From Gammaproteobacteria bacterium (GTDB lineage Bacteria > Pseudomonadota > Gammaproteobacteria > GCA-001735895): a DNA stretch of 33,491 bases. The DNA lies in the NCBI GenBank assembly GCA_030066085.1, contig JASJCI010000026.1:1-33491 (forward strand), in the 5' to 3' direction. The notes under the pieces were generated by a model, which was not told where the DNA came from, made no database searches, and saw only the letters and a program-made list of their open reading frames with translations. Positions 25,707 through 33,491 of this stretch are shown here, piece after piece. Numbering within the stretch: position 1 is the stretch's first letter; every line of letters begins with the position of its first letter. The translations under genes were made by a program, and so were the position numbers.

Positions 25707-26316
25707 CGAGATTTCCAGTCAGCAATTGTGCCAGTCGTTCGCCGGCCCGCGTAACGTCGAGGCTAACGCCGAGATCCGCAAGCTGGGTTACTTCCAGACC
25801 CTCGTATCCGCAAGGATTGATGCGGGAAAAGGGTTCCAGGTCCATGTCTACATTGAGGCTCAGGCCATGATAACAACATCCTTTTCGCACGCGCAAACCG
25901 AGCGCGGCGATCTTGGCATCGCCGACGTAGACGCCGGGCGCGCCGGGCAGGGTCCTGGCCTCGACCGCATGCTCGGCCAGCAGCCCGATCACCGATCTTT
26001 CGATTGCCCCTACCAGCCCCTTGACGCCGAGACCGAGACGCGGCAGGTCGAGCAGGCAGTAAAGCACGAGCTGCCCGGGACCGTGATAAGTTACCTGGCC
26101 GCCGCGATCGATCTGCACCACCGGGATATTGCCGGGCGCCAGCAAATGCTCCGCGCGGCCGTTCAGGCCCTGGGTGAATACCGGCGCGTGCTCGGTCAGC
26201 CAGAGTTCGTCCGCCGTGTCGGGTCCGCGTTCATCGGTGAAGCGACGCATCGCATCCCAGGTCGGCCGATAGTCCGTGCGACCCATCCGCCTGACCTGGA
26301 AACCGGGATAGCACAT
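25675..26316 (-). CDS. lipB: octanoyl-[acyl carrier protein]:protein transferase LipB
   Basis: LipB moves octanoate from acyl carrier protein to lipoyl domains, the step before LipA. The 213-residue protein carries the catalytic dyad Lys135 (DAKIAALG) and Cys169 (INPCGYEG), matching E. coli numbering exactly, plus the substrate-tunnel motifs [14 protein letters not shown] and YHGLSLNV. It starts 5 bases after ybeD and overlaps lipA by 32 bases, so expression of the three is likely coupled. The C-terminal 20 residues or so, encoded in the overlap region, are polar and not conserved. Confidence 0.96.
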   Translation of the reverse strand: MCYPGFQVRRMGRTDYRPTWDAMRRFTDERGPDTADELWLTEHAPVFTQGLNGRAEHLLAPGNIPVVQIDRGGQVTYHGPGQLVLYCLLDLPRLGLGVKGLVGAIERSVIGLLAEHAVEARTLPGAPGVYVGDAKIAALGLRVRKGCCYHGLSLNVDMDLEPFSRINPCGYEGLEVTQLADLGVSLDVTRAGERLAQLLTGNLVEKKSGSTGR

Positions 26317-26321
26317 TGCGC

Positions 26322-26612
26322 TCAGAGCGACATGACTACGTGTTCGCAGTCGTACAGGTCCCGGTAGATTTCTTCGAGTTGTTGCTGGGTGTAGGCGGTA
26401 AAGGTCAGGGTCAGCGCCACGTACTTGCCGCCCTTGCTGCTGCGCCGGCGGACATCGATGTGCTCGGCCTGCGGGATTCGTGCGCGCACCAGCTCGACGA
26501 CGATGTCCTCGAACTCTTCGCTATGGTTACCGAAAACCTTGAGCGGAAAACGGGTGGGGTAATCGAGCAGCGCCAGCCCGGTGCGCTCGGTATCGGCATC
26601 CGAGTCCGGCAT
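26322..26612 (-). CDS. ybeD: YbeD/DUF493 family protein
   Basis: This 96-residue protein has the DUF493 (YbeD) fold, an ACT-like small domain: [14 protein letters not shown], then [10 protein letters not shown] and [24 protein letters not shown]. Members sit between dacA and lipB in many gammaproteobacteria and are thought regulatory, but the function is not established. The reading frame is open to 27113 through dacA, but that extension is a shadow of dacA; the real ATG at 26612 overlaps the dacA stop by one base (TAATG). This is a coupled arrangement with dacA upstream and lipB 5 bases downstream. Confidence 0.93.
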   Translation of the reverse strand: MPDSDADTERTGLALLDYPTRFPLKVFGNHSEEFEDIVVELVRARIPQAEHIDVRRRSSKGGKYVALTLTFTAYTQQQLEEIYRDLYDCEHVVMSL

Positions 26613-27751
26613 TACTGGAACATCAGCTTGATGCTGTCCATCGCGCGGGCAAACAGGCTGCCCTTGTCGACCGGCTGCATCGCGACAATGTTTTCGCTGA
26701 CGATGAGTTCTTCGTCGAGCCGGATGTTGACCTTGCCGAGTTGCTGACCCTGCGTCACCGGTGCCTCGATACGGCTGTCGACTTCCATCGACGCGTCGAG
26801 ATCGCCGTAGCGTCCACGGGGTATTGTTATATGTATGTCGCGATCGACGCCGAGATTGACCTGCTCCTGCGCGCCGTACCAGATGCGCGTGGTCTGCAGC
26901 ACCTCCTGCGCGCGGTAGAGCCGATGGGTTTCGAAAAAGCGGAAACCGTAATTCAGCATCGACTGGCTGCTCTGGGTGCGTGCCTTGTCGCTCTTGGTAC
27001 CGATCACCACCGAGATCAGTCGCATGTCGCCGCGCAGCGCCGACACCACGAGGCAGTAACCGGCGCTTTCGGTATGCCCGGTCTTGACCCCGTCGACCGA
27101 CTCGTCGCGCCACAGCAGGCGGTTGCGGTTGAACTGTCTTATTTCGTTGTAGGTGAATTCCTTTTCGCTGTAAAGCTGGTAGGAATCCGGGAAATCTCGA
27201 ATGATGGCCCGCGCCAGGATCGCGATATCGCGGGCGCTGCTGTAGTGATTTTCATCGGGCCAGCCGGTGGAGTTGACGAAATTCGAATTCTGCATGCCCA
27301 GCAGACGCGCCTGGTGATTCATGTAACCGGCGAAAGCCGATTCCGACCCGGCGACGTGCTCGGCCAGCGCAACGCTGGCATCGTTACCGGACTGGATGAT
27401 CAGACCCCGCAACAGGTCCTCGACCTTGACCTGCTTGCCGACCTCGACAAACATTTTCGATCCCTTCATGCGCCAGGCTTTTTCACTGATGGTGACGTCT
27501 TCGTCGAGGCTTACGTCACCCTCGTCGATCGCCTTGAACACGAGATAAGCCGTCATCAGCTTGGTTATGCTGGCCGGTTCGATGGCCTTGTCTGGATCCT
27601 TTTCCGCCAGCACCTGGCCGGAATCGTAGTCGACGAGGTAGTAGCTGGTGGCGTCGATTTGCGGCGGATTCGGGATCGGCCGGGACGCTGCCCATGCACC
27701 GGATGCCAGGAGGCATACCAGCAGGCCGAACATTATCGAGAGGCGTTTCAT
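26612..27751 (-). CDS. dacA: D-alanyl-D-alanine carboxypeptidase (PBP5/6 family)
   Basis: This low-molecular-mass penicillin-binding protein trims the terminal D-Ala from peptidoglycan pentapeptides in the periplasm. The 379-residue precursor has a signal peptide (about 1-21, ending AWA), the catalytic SITK (Ser61, Lys64), SGN (121-123) and KTG (223-225) motifs, the PBP5-type beta-rich C-terminal domain and a terminal amphipathic stretch LFARAMDSIKLMFQ that should anchor it to the membrane. Its own promoter candidate lies upstream, separating it from rlpA by 78 bases. The name could equally be dacC; the two cannot be told apart here. Confidence 0.95.
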   Translation of the reverse strand: MKRLSIMFGLLVCLLASGAWAASRPIPNPPQIDATSYYLVDYDSGQVLAEKDPDKAIEPASITKLMTAYLVFKAIDEGDVSLDEDVTISEKAWRMKGSKMFVEVGKQVKVEDLLRGLIIQSGNDASVALAEHVAGSESAFAGYMNHQARLLGMQNSNFVNSTGWPDENHYSSARDIAILARAIIRDFPDSYQLYSEKEFTYNEIRQFNRNRLLWRDESVDGVKTGHTESAGYCLVVSALRGDMRLISVVIGTKSDKARTQSSQSMLNYGFRFFETHRLYRAQEVLQTTRIWYGAQEQVNLGVDRDIHITIPRGRYGDLDASMEVDSRIEAPVTQGQQLGKVNIRLDEELIVSENIVAMQPVDKGSLFARAMDSIKLMFQ

Positions 27752-27784
27752 GCGGAAGCTATGCGATCGGGCTGAAAGGACGCG

Positions 27785-27813
27785 ATTGTAGCGATCACGG
27801 TAACGGCGCTCAA
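27785..27813 (-). promoter_or_regulatory. candidate sigma70 promoter of dacA-ybeD-lipB-lipA
   Basis: Read leftward, TTGAGC (27813-27808) and TACAAT (27790-27785) are separated by 17 bases. The -10 matches 5 of 6 and the -35 4 of 6. The predicted start, near 27778, gives a leader of about 27 bases before the dacA ATG. It would let the carboxypeptidase and lipoate genes be expressed apart from mrdA-rodA-mltB-rlpA. Confidence 0.55.
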
Positions 27814-27829
27814 GACTCGCCGTCCGCGG

Positions 27830-28618
27830 TCACGGCTGATCGACAACGATGCGCGCACCGTCGAAACCCTTGCGCTCGAGGCGACGCATGATGGCGTTGG
27901 CTTCGTCGATATCGAACAGCGGGCCGACCTGCACGCGATAAAAGGTCCTGCCATCGGTATCGAGCTGGCTCACCCGTACCGCGGCCTCGTTGGCCGCCAG
28001 CAGGTTCTGCTTCAGGCTCTGCGCGTTGAGCGGGCTGCTGAACGAGCCCATCTGGATGAACAACGGCGCCTCGTTCCTTTGCTCGGGTTCGGACAGGGGT
28101 ATCGCGCGCACGCTTTGCCGGGGTTCGCTCTGACCGGCGGACAGGGCGGTAATCTCGACGTTGGCGGTGCCCGGCAGCGTAACGCCGAGCTTTTTCGCGG
28201 CCGCAAACGACAGGTCGATGATACGGCCTTCGATGAAGGGACCCCGATCGTTGACCCGCACGATCGTGCTGCGACCGTTGTCGAGATTTTTGACGTGTAC
28301 GTAGACGGGGATCGGCAGCGTCTTGTGCGCGGCGGTCATTTCGTACATGTTGTAGACCTCGCCGCTGGATGTCTTGCGTCCATGAAACTTCCTGCCGTAC
28401 CAGGAAGCCAGTCCGCGCTGCTTGAAACCCTCGGAACTGTCGAGTACGAAGTAACGCTTGCCGTGCACCACGTAGGATGGCGGATTACCCAGCCGCGAAG
28501 GCGTGGTCGCGGGTACCCCGCTGCCCGGCGACTTGCCGCGATCGCCGATCGGCACGCCGAAGGTACAGGCGCCGAGCAGCATCGTGCCAGCCAGTACCAT
28601 TGCGCCACGGGCGTTCAT
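27830..28618 (-). CDS. rlpA: septal/rare lipoprotein RlpA
   Basis: RlpA is an outer-membrane lipoprotein; in Pseudomonas it is a lytic transglycosylase acting on glycan strands that lack stem peptides. The 262-residue precursor has lipobox LLGAC with Cys18, a double-psi beta-barrel domain (about 70-160; GLASWYGRKFHGRKTSSGE, RVNDRGPF, RIIDLS) and a C-terminal SPOR domain (about 186-260; FIQMGSFSS, YRVQVGP) that binds denuded peptidoglycan at division sites. Its ATG overlaps the mltB stop by 4 bases (ATGA), so translation is likely coupled to mltB. Confidence 0.95.
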   Translation of the reverse strand: MNARGAMVLAGTMLLGACTFGVPIGDRGKSPGSGVPATTPSRLGNPPSYVVHGKRYFVLDSSEGFKQRGLASWYGRKFHGRKTSSGEVYNMYEMTAAHKTLPIPVYVHVKNLDNGRSTIVRVNDRGPFIEGRIIDLSFAAAKKLGVTLPGTANVEITALSAGQSEPRQSVRAIPLSEPEQRNEAPLFIQMGSFSSPLNAQSLKQNLLAANEAAVRVSQLDTDGRTFYRVQVGPLFDIDEANAIMRRLERKGFDGARIVVDQP

Positions 28619-29610
28619 GCGGCCTGCTTGAAGGCGTGACTGATCAGCTTGGCCAGCTGGTAGACCGCCATCGCGTAGAGTTCGCTGCGGTTGTAGCGCG
28701 TAATCACGTAGAAATTCTTGAACCCGGCCCAGTATTCGGGGTGGGTGCGCTGCTGCAAGCGGACCAGTGCCACCGGCGTGTCCTCGGCGATGGTAAAATC
28801 CGATGCCAGGCCGCTCTGTTTCAGTTCACGCCAGCTGTAGGCGGGCTTGACCCCGATCTCGAGATTGTCGATGGTGTTGTCTTCCACCGCGACCAGCGGC
28901 CGCGCGACCATGCCGTCTCGTTCCCAGCCGTGCCGTACGAAATAGTTGGCCACGCTCGCGGTGATATCGGCGATGCTGTCGAACAGGTTGATCTGGCCGT
29001 CCTGGTCGAAGTCGACCGCGTAGTTACGGTAGCTCGACGATATGAATTGCGGCACGCCCATCGCACCGGCATAGGATCCGCGCAGGGCACGCACATCGAA
29101 ACCCTGTTCCTTGGCCAGCAGCAGAAACTGCTCCAGCTCACGCATGAAAAACTTGGCCCGCCGCGGGTAATCGAAGGCCAGCGTCACCAGGCTGTCGAAC
29201 ACCGGGTCCTTGCCCTTGTAGACTCCATAAAAGGTTTCCACGCCGATGATCGCAACGATTATTTCCGGCGGCACGCCGGTCTCGGCGCTGACACGCTCCA
29301 GCATATCGCGATGTTTGCGCCAGAACTCGACCCCGCGCTCGATACGCTTGTCCTTGATGAATATACCGCGGTACTGGTACCAGTCGAGTTCCTTTTCCGC
29401 CGGCCGGTCAAGCTTGGCGAACAGGTGCTCCTGTTTTTCGACCTGCGAAAAAAGTCCGATCAGTTCGGCCTCGCTGTAACTGGTTTCGCTCACCATGCGT
29501 TCGACGAAGGCAACGACATCCGCGCGCCCCTGGTAGTCGCCGGCGGTGATTTCGACCGCTGCGGCGGCGGTGACGTTCAGTAACAGAAAAACAAGTACCA
29601 GTCTTCTCAT
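28615..29610 (-). CDS. mltB: lytic murein transglycosylase B, apparently not a lipoprotein
   Basis: MltB cleaves the glycan strand of peptidoglycan to 1,6-anhydromuropeptides. The 331-residue precursor has a cleavable signal peptide (about 1-18, ending AAAA) and the GH103 domain with catalytic Glu in IIGVETFYGVY, followed by GAMGVPQFISSSYRNYAVDF and the C-terminal YAMAVYQLA. No cysteine follows the signal peptide, so unlike E. coli MltB it should be a soluble periplasmic enzyme. Its ATG overlaps the rodA stop by one base (TGATG) and its stop overlaps rlpA. Position between rodA and rlpA is the Pseudomonas-type order. Confidence 0.94.
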   Translation of the reverse strand: MRRLVLVFLLLNVTAAAAVEITAGDYQGRADVVAFVERMVSETSYSEAELIGLFSQVEKQEHLFAKLDRPAEKELDWYQYRGIFIKDKRIERGVEFWRKHRDMLERVSAETGVPPEIIVAIIGVETFYGVYKGKDPVFDSLVTLAFDYPRRAKFFMRELEQFLLLAKEQGFDVRALRGSYAGAMGVPQFISSSYRNYAVDFDQDGQINLFDSIADITASVANYFVRHGWERDGMVARPLVAVEDNTIDNLEIGVKPAYSWRELKQSGLASDFTIAEDTPVALVRLQQRTHPEYWAGFKNFYVITRYNRSELYAMAVYQLAKLISHAFKQAA

Positions 29611-30731
29611 CAGGCAAGGAACCGTTTTGCCGAGCGTATCGACATGATTAATCCGAACCCCGTCATCAGGGTCACCATCGATGTGCCGCCGTAGCTAATC
29701 AGCGGCAACGGCACGCCCACCACCGGCAGCATACCGGTCACCATTCCGGTATTGACGAACAGGTAGACAAAAAACGTCAGGCTCAGTGCCCCGGCGAGCA
29801 GGCGCCCGAAATTTTCGGTCGAATGTGCGGCAATGTACAGCCCTCGGAAAATAATGGCGAGATAAATAAGTATCAATACCACGCTGCCGAAAAAGCCGAA
29901 CTCTTCGCCAAACACCGAAAAGATGAAATCGGTCGAGCGCTCGGGAATAAAATCGAGTTGCGACTGGGTGCCGTTGAGCCAGCCCTTGCCGTAAACCCCG
30001 CCCGAGCCGATCGCGATCTTGGACTGGATGATGTGATAACCCGAACCGAGCGGGTCCGATTCGGGATCCAGCAGGGTCAGGATGCGCTTGCGCTGGTATT
30101 CGTGCAGGGCAAACTTCCACAACAGCGGCGCCATCAGCGACAGCAGCACGCCGAGACTCAGGATAACGCGCCAGCGCACGCCGGCCAGGAAAAGCACGAA
30201 GAAACCGGCGCTACCGACCAGGATGGCGGTGCCGAGATCAGGTTGCCGCGCGATCAGCAGCGACGGGATCAGTACCAGGATCGACGACACCACCAGTTCC
30301 TTCCAGCCCACCGGCAGGGCGCGGTTGGCGAGGTAGGCCGCGACCACCATGGGTACCGCGAGCTTCAGGATTTCGGAGGGCTGAAAGCGGACGAATCCGA
30401 GGTCGAGCCAGCGCTGCGCACCCTTGCCGACCTCACCGAAGAACATCACCGCCACCAGCAGCGCCACGCCGCCGAGATACAGCCAGGGCGACATCTTGCG
30501 CACCAGGCGCAACGGCAGATTGGCCGCCGCAACCAGCAACAGCAGCGCCACACCGAGCCGCGTGACCTGGCGCACCACGGATCCATCGTCGGCGCCGCTG
30601 GCGCTGTACAACAGCATGCAACCGAACCCCGACAGGATCAGGATCAGTGACAGCAGCACGGGATCCAGCCGCAAGGCGTCCAGCACCCGTCGCGTCAACG
30701 AAATCGATTCGGCGTCGATAGCCTGGTTCAC
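29610..30731 (-). CDS. rodA: peptidoglycan polymerase RodA (SEDS family)
   Basis: RodA is the inner-membrane glycosyltransferase that polymerises lateral-wall glycan with PBP2. I start it at the GTG at 30731, which overlaps the mrdA stop as GTGA and yields 373 residues (E. coli 370) and about ten membrane segments. SEDS hallmarks are present: RWLDLGFVRFQPSE, ARQPDLGTA, KGWLNGTQSQLDFIPERSTD with the likely catalytic Asp268, and the C-terminal GVPLPLISYGGTSM. The frame stays open upstream to 31289, but that stretch lies over mrdA and is arginine-rich shadow sequence. It is tightly coupled to mrdA before it and mltB after it. Confidence 0.95.
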   Translation of the reverse strand: MNQAIDAESISLTRRVLDALRLDPVLLSLILILSGFGCMLLYSASGADDGSVVRQVTRLGVALLLLVAAANLPLRLVRKMSPWLYLGGVALLVAVMFFGEVGKGAQRWLDLGFVRFQPSEILKLAVPMVVAAYLANRALPVGWKELVVSSILVLIPSLLIARQPDLGTAILVGSAGFFVLFLAGVRWRVILSLGVLLSLMAPLLWKFALHEYQRKRILTLLDPESDPLGSGYHIIQSKIAIGSGGVYGKGWLNGTQSQLDFIPERSTDFIFSVFGEEFGFFGSVVLILIYLAIIFRGLYIAAHSTENFGRLLAGALSLTFFVYLFVNTGMVTGMLPVVGVPLPLISYGGTSMVTLMTGFGLIMSIRSAKRFLA

Positions 30732-32575
30732 GAAGACCCCACGAGATATGCATCCATGATCCGCCGCGCGATCGGCGCGGCCACCGAGCTGCCGCTGCCG
30801 CCGTTTTCGACGATGATGGCGACCGCGATCTGCGGATCCTCGGCCGGCGCGTAGGCCACGAACAGCGCGTGATCGCGCAGTTTCTCGGCTACCGTCTCTT
30901 CGTCGTATTCCTCGTCCTGGCCGATCTCGAATACCTGCGCGGTGCCGGTCTTGCCGGCCATGCGGTAGTCCATTCCGAGACTGATCCGGTGGGCGGTGCC
31001 ACGCAGGCTGTGCACGGTGTTGACCATGGCCCGGTGAATATGCTTCCAGTTGGCGTCGCGCTGCACCCGGTAGCGGGAAACAACGCGGTCGGCGATTTTG
31101 ACCGCGCTGCCGTCGGCGACCTTTTCCACCCGCTGAACCAGCCGCGGCTGGTAGCGCGTTCCCTGCTTGGCAAAGGCGGCGGTGGAATTGGCGAGCTGGA
31201 TCGGCGTGACCAGTAACGCACCCTGGCCAATTCCCGTGATCAGCGTTTCTCCCGGAAACCAGGGCATGCCCTGGGTTCTGCGTTTCCACTCGCGTGACGG
31301 CAGCAATCCCGGGCGCTCGCCAGTGCTGTCGACGCCGGTCTTGACGCCAAAGCCGAAATTTTCCATGAACGACGAAATTCGATCTATACCCAAACGATAG
31401 GCGAGGTCATAGAAATAGACGTCGCAGGACTGCACGATGGCATCGTTCAGATCCACCGGTCCATGGCCTTCCCGCTTCCAGTCACGGTAGCGTCGCTCTT
31501 CGTTGGGCAGACGGTAATAACCGATGCAATAAGTCTTGCGCTCGTGCGTGATGGTGCTGTTCTCGAGGCCGGCGAGACCAAAGAACGGCTTGGTGGTCGA
31601 GCCGGGCGGGTACTGTCCGGACAGCGCGCGGTTGAACAACGGTCGATGCCGTGAATCGCGCAGTGCACTGTAGTTGGCCACACTGATACCGTTCACGAAC
31701 AGGTTCGGATCGAACACCGGCATCGATACCAGCGCGAGGATTTCCCCGTTGCGGGGATCGATGGCAACCGCCGCGCCATTACGCTCGCCGAAAGCCTCCT
31801 CGGCGACCCGCTGCAGTTTCGAATCGATGGTCAGGTGCAGGTTGTTGCCCTGTATCGGCGGTTCTTCGGTCAGTACGCGCAGCGTGCGGCCCTTGGCATT
31901 CACTTCGACCTGCTGCAAGCCGACGGTGCCGTGCAATTCGTGTTCGTAGAATTTTTCCAGGCCGAGCTTGCCGATATGGGTCGTGCCCGCGTAGTCGACT
32001 TCGTTGACCGTTCCCAGGTCGCGCTCGTCGATGCGCCCGACGTAACCGAGCGCGTGTACCGCGTGCGATCCCTGCGGATAGTTGCGGGTCAGGCGCGCGT
32101 TGATTTCGACGCCTTCGAACTGGTGCAGGTTGACCGCCAGCCGCGCGACTTCCTCGTCGCTCAGGTTGAGCTTCAGCGGGACACTCTCGAATGGCCGGCG
32201 TCGCTTCGAGGCCTGCTCGAAACGCTTCAGGTCCTGTTCGCTGTATTCGACGTATTGCCGGAGCGCCTCCAGCGTCAGGTCGATGTCACCGACCTGTTCG
32301 CGCACGATTTCCAGCCGGTATGCCGGCAGATTATTCGCCATGACCAGGCCGTTGCGATCGTAGATCAGTCCACGGGTCGGCGGCAGCGGTTTGATCTGTA
32401 CCCGGTTACTGTCCGACAGGGTGGAAAAGTGTTCGTAGTCGACGATTTGCAGCACGAACAGGCGTACCAGCAAGATGCCGAGCAATAGCAGGATAAACAG
32501 CGCCGACAGCACCAGTCGGCGCCGGATCAGGCGGTTTTCGAGGTAGTCGTCTTTGAGATGCTCGCGCTTCGACAT
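30728..32575 (-). CDS. mrdA: penicillin-binding protein 2 (class B transpeptidase)
   Basis: PBP2 cross-links peptidoglycan during cell elongation as RodA's partner. From the ATG at 32575 the protein has 615 residues: a short cytosolic tail, one membrane anchor (about 20-44), the pedestal domain and a C-terminal transpeptidase with STTK (Ser326, Lys329), SCD (383-385) and KTGTAQ (from Lys542). The frame extends 42 residues further upstream, but that part is not family-like. No convincing Shine-Dalgarno sequence precedes the ATG. It heads the leftward wall cluster and is divergent from hppA with a 200-base gap. In many relatives nadD, rsfS and rlmH lie upstream; here they are replaced by hppA. 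Confidence 0.95.
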   Translation of the reverse strand: MSKREHLKDDYLENRLIRRRLVLSALFILLLLGILLVRLFVLQIVDYEHFSTLSDSNRVQIKPLPPTRGLIYDRNGLVMANNLPAYRLEIVREQVGDIDLTLEALRQYVEYSEQDLKRFEQASKRRRPFESVPLKLNLSDEEVARLAVNLHQFEGVEINARLTRNYPQGSHAVHALGYVGRIDERDLGTVNEVDYAGTTHIGKLGLEKFYEHELHGTVGLQQVEVNAKGRTLRVLTEEPPIQGNNLHLTIDSKLQRVAEEAFGERNGAAVAIDPRNGEILALVSMPVFDPNLFVNGISVANYSALRDSRHRPLFNRALSGQYPPGSTTKPFFGLAGLENSTITHERKTYCIGYYRLPNEERRYRDWKREGHGPVDLNDAIVQSCDVYFYDLAYRLGIDRISSFMENFGFGVKTGVDSTGERPGLLPSREWKRRTQGMPWFPGETLITGIGQGALLVTPIQLANSTAAFAKQGTRYQPRLVQRVEKVADGSAVKIADRVVSRYRVQRDANWKHIHRAMVNTVHSLRGTAHRISLGMDYRMAGKTGTAQVFEIGQDEEYDEETVAEKLRDHALFVAYAPAEDPQIAVAIIVENGGSGSSVAAPIARRIMDAYLVGSS

Positions 32576-32775
32576 CGAAGGGCAATAAACGCCGGAAACT
32601 CCGGATAGTCCTGTATTTGCGGACAATAGCAGAAATTTCGGTAAAAAAGGCGTGAATTTGGGGATAAGAAGTTTTAATCCGGCGCCAAAAACCGATATCA
32701 TGCGGGCGTTTTTTTTCGCTCCCCGTTCGCGCGGAAGCGATTTTTTCTCGATTCACCGTTTTTGGGGATATAAGT

Positions 32776-33491
32776 ATGGAGAACCTGCTTCCGCCCTTGA
32801 TGGGCGTGCTGGGACTGGTCGCGGCAGCGATCACCTACGCCGCGGTCAAGAAGAATCCCGAGGGAGAAGGCAAGGTTGTCGACATCGGCAACCAGATTCA
32901 CCTCGGCGCGATGGTTTTCATGAAGCGCGAGTACAAGATGATGGCGGTTTTTGCCGCCGTCCTGATGGTATTCCTGTTCTTTGCGCTCGGCTGGGAAACC
33001 ACTTTCTGCTTCGTGCTGGGCGCACTGGCCTCCGGTTCGGCGGGCTACATCGGCATGAACACGGCAACCCGGGCCAACCTGCGGACCACCACCGCGGCCC
33101 ACACCCAGGGCCCCGCCGCGGCGTTGACGGTTGCATTCTTCGGCGGCTCGATCATGGGTCTGGCGGTTGCATCCATGGGCCTGCTCGGCCTCGGCATCTG
33201 CTTTTACATCTTTTCCGGTGACATCGAATCGCTGCACGCGATTCACGGCTTTGCCATGGGTGCCTCGGTGGTCGCGCTGTTCTCGCGTGTCGGCGGCGGT
33301 ATCTACACCAAGAGCGCCGACGTCGGCGCGGACCTGGTGGGCAAGGTCGAAGCGGGTATCCCCGAGGACGACCCGCGCAACCCGGGCGTGATCGCCGATA
33401 ACGTCGGCGACAACGTCGGCGACATCGCCGGCATGGGATCCGACATCTTCGAATCCTACTGCGGCTCGATGATCGCCTGTATCGCCATCGC
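32776..33491 (+). CDS. hppA: membrane-bound proton/sodium-translocating pyrophosphatase, 5' part
   Basis: This gene runs off the right edge; about 238 codons are present of the roughly 660-700 usual for the family. The protein couples pyrophosphate hydrolysis to H+ or Na+ export across the inner membrane. Visible are several membrane segments, the substrate-binding YTKSADVGADLVGKVEAGIP signature and the repeated NVGDNVGDIAGMGSDIFESY acidic motif. It begins MENLLPPLMGVLGL at the ATG at 32776, preceded by a GGGGAT ribosome-binding sequence. Whether it is potassium-dependent, or pumps sodium, depends on residues beyond the window. No terminator or clear promoter pair is visible in the gap with mrdA. 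Confidence 0.93.
   Translation, partial: MENLLPPLMGVLGLVAAAITYAAVKKNPEGEGKVVDIGNQIHLGAMVFMKREYKMMAVFAAVLMVFLFFALGWETTFCFVLGALASGSAGYIGMNTATRANLRTTTAAHTQGPAAALTVAFFGGSIMGLAVASMGLLGLGICFYIFSGDIESLHAIHGFAMGASVVALFSRVGGGIYTKSADVGADLVGKVEAGIPEDDPRNPGVIADNVGDNVGDIAGMGSDIFESYCGSMIACIAI

Noticed and set aside
26613-27113. In-frame upstream extension of ybeD
   Set aside because: It overlaps dacA, and the DUF493 domain is complete from the ATG at 26612.
30732-31289. In-frame upstream extension of rodA (186 codons)
   Set aside because: It lies entirely over mrdA, is arginine-rich and non-hydrophobic, and RodA proteins begin near the GTG at 30731.
1-33491. A new defence, toxin-antitoxin or mobile system
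   Set aside because: Nearly every gene belongs to a recognised core family; there is no toxin-like pair, nuclease island, integrase or composition break that would support such a claim.

Overview
The window is a GC-rich chromosomal segment of a gammaproteobacterium. The evidence is gene content and order: mutS-fdxA next to pncC; FmdB-type zinc ribbon then aspS; rluD overlapping pgeF with clpB downstream and bamD divergent; and mrdA-rodA-mltB-rlpA-dacA-ybeD-lipB-lipA, an order known from Pseudomonas-like bacteria. I cannot name the genus. I see no phage genes, transposase, CRISPR array, tRNA or rRNA. Twenty-nine genes are called; only hppA, at the right edge, is cut.

Layout. 1-267: non-coding, with a degenerate copy of a dispersed palindromic repeat. 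268-2841: pncC (-), a class I polyphosphate kinase 2 (+) with its own terminator, and a REC-PAS response regulator (-) that stops where a GGDEF/EAL output would normally begin. 3290-7365: mutS, a 7Fe ferredoxin and a diguanylate cyclase with a near-consensus promoter (all +). 7366-7592: a second, complete copy of the dispersed repeat. 7593-12987 (all -): a TfpX/TfpZ-type pilin accessory protein, zinc-ribbon protein, aspS, nadA and a MetX-family acyltransferase that looks more like a serine O-succinyltransferase. 13019-13801 (+): a spermidine-synthase-like protein. 13997-21329 (-): rluD, pgeF, clpB with a heat-shock-type promoter, an 800-residue HEAT-repeat/Ser-Thr kinase fusion, and bolA. 21396-24205 (+): bamD, a Tas-like aldo-keto reductase, nadE. 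24206-24752: a 547-base convergent gap with two related, oppositely oriented, strongly folded elements. 24753-32575 (-): the cell-wall elongation and lipoate cluster. 32776-33491 (+): start of a membrane pyrophosphatase.

How the genes work together. The right third couples lateral-wall synthesis (PBP2, RodA), wall trimming (MltB, RlpA, DacA) and lipoate attachment (LipB, LipA) in a tightly packed, partly overlapping unit. NAD metabolism is represented three times (nadA, nadE, pncC) at separate places. ClpB, BamD, PgeF, RluD and BolA are stress and envelope/ribosome maintenance functions. PPK2 and the pyrophosphatase both deal with phosphoanhydride energy.

Most of the window is ordinary core genome. 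The least explained items are the paired folded elements between nadE and lipA, whose stems differ in sequence but keep pairing, and the HEAT-kinase gene placed directly before bolA. I found no convincing new multi-gene defence or mobile system.
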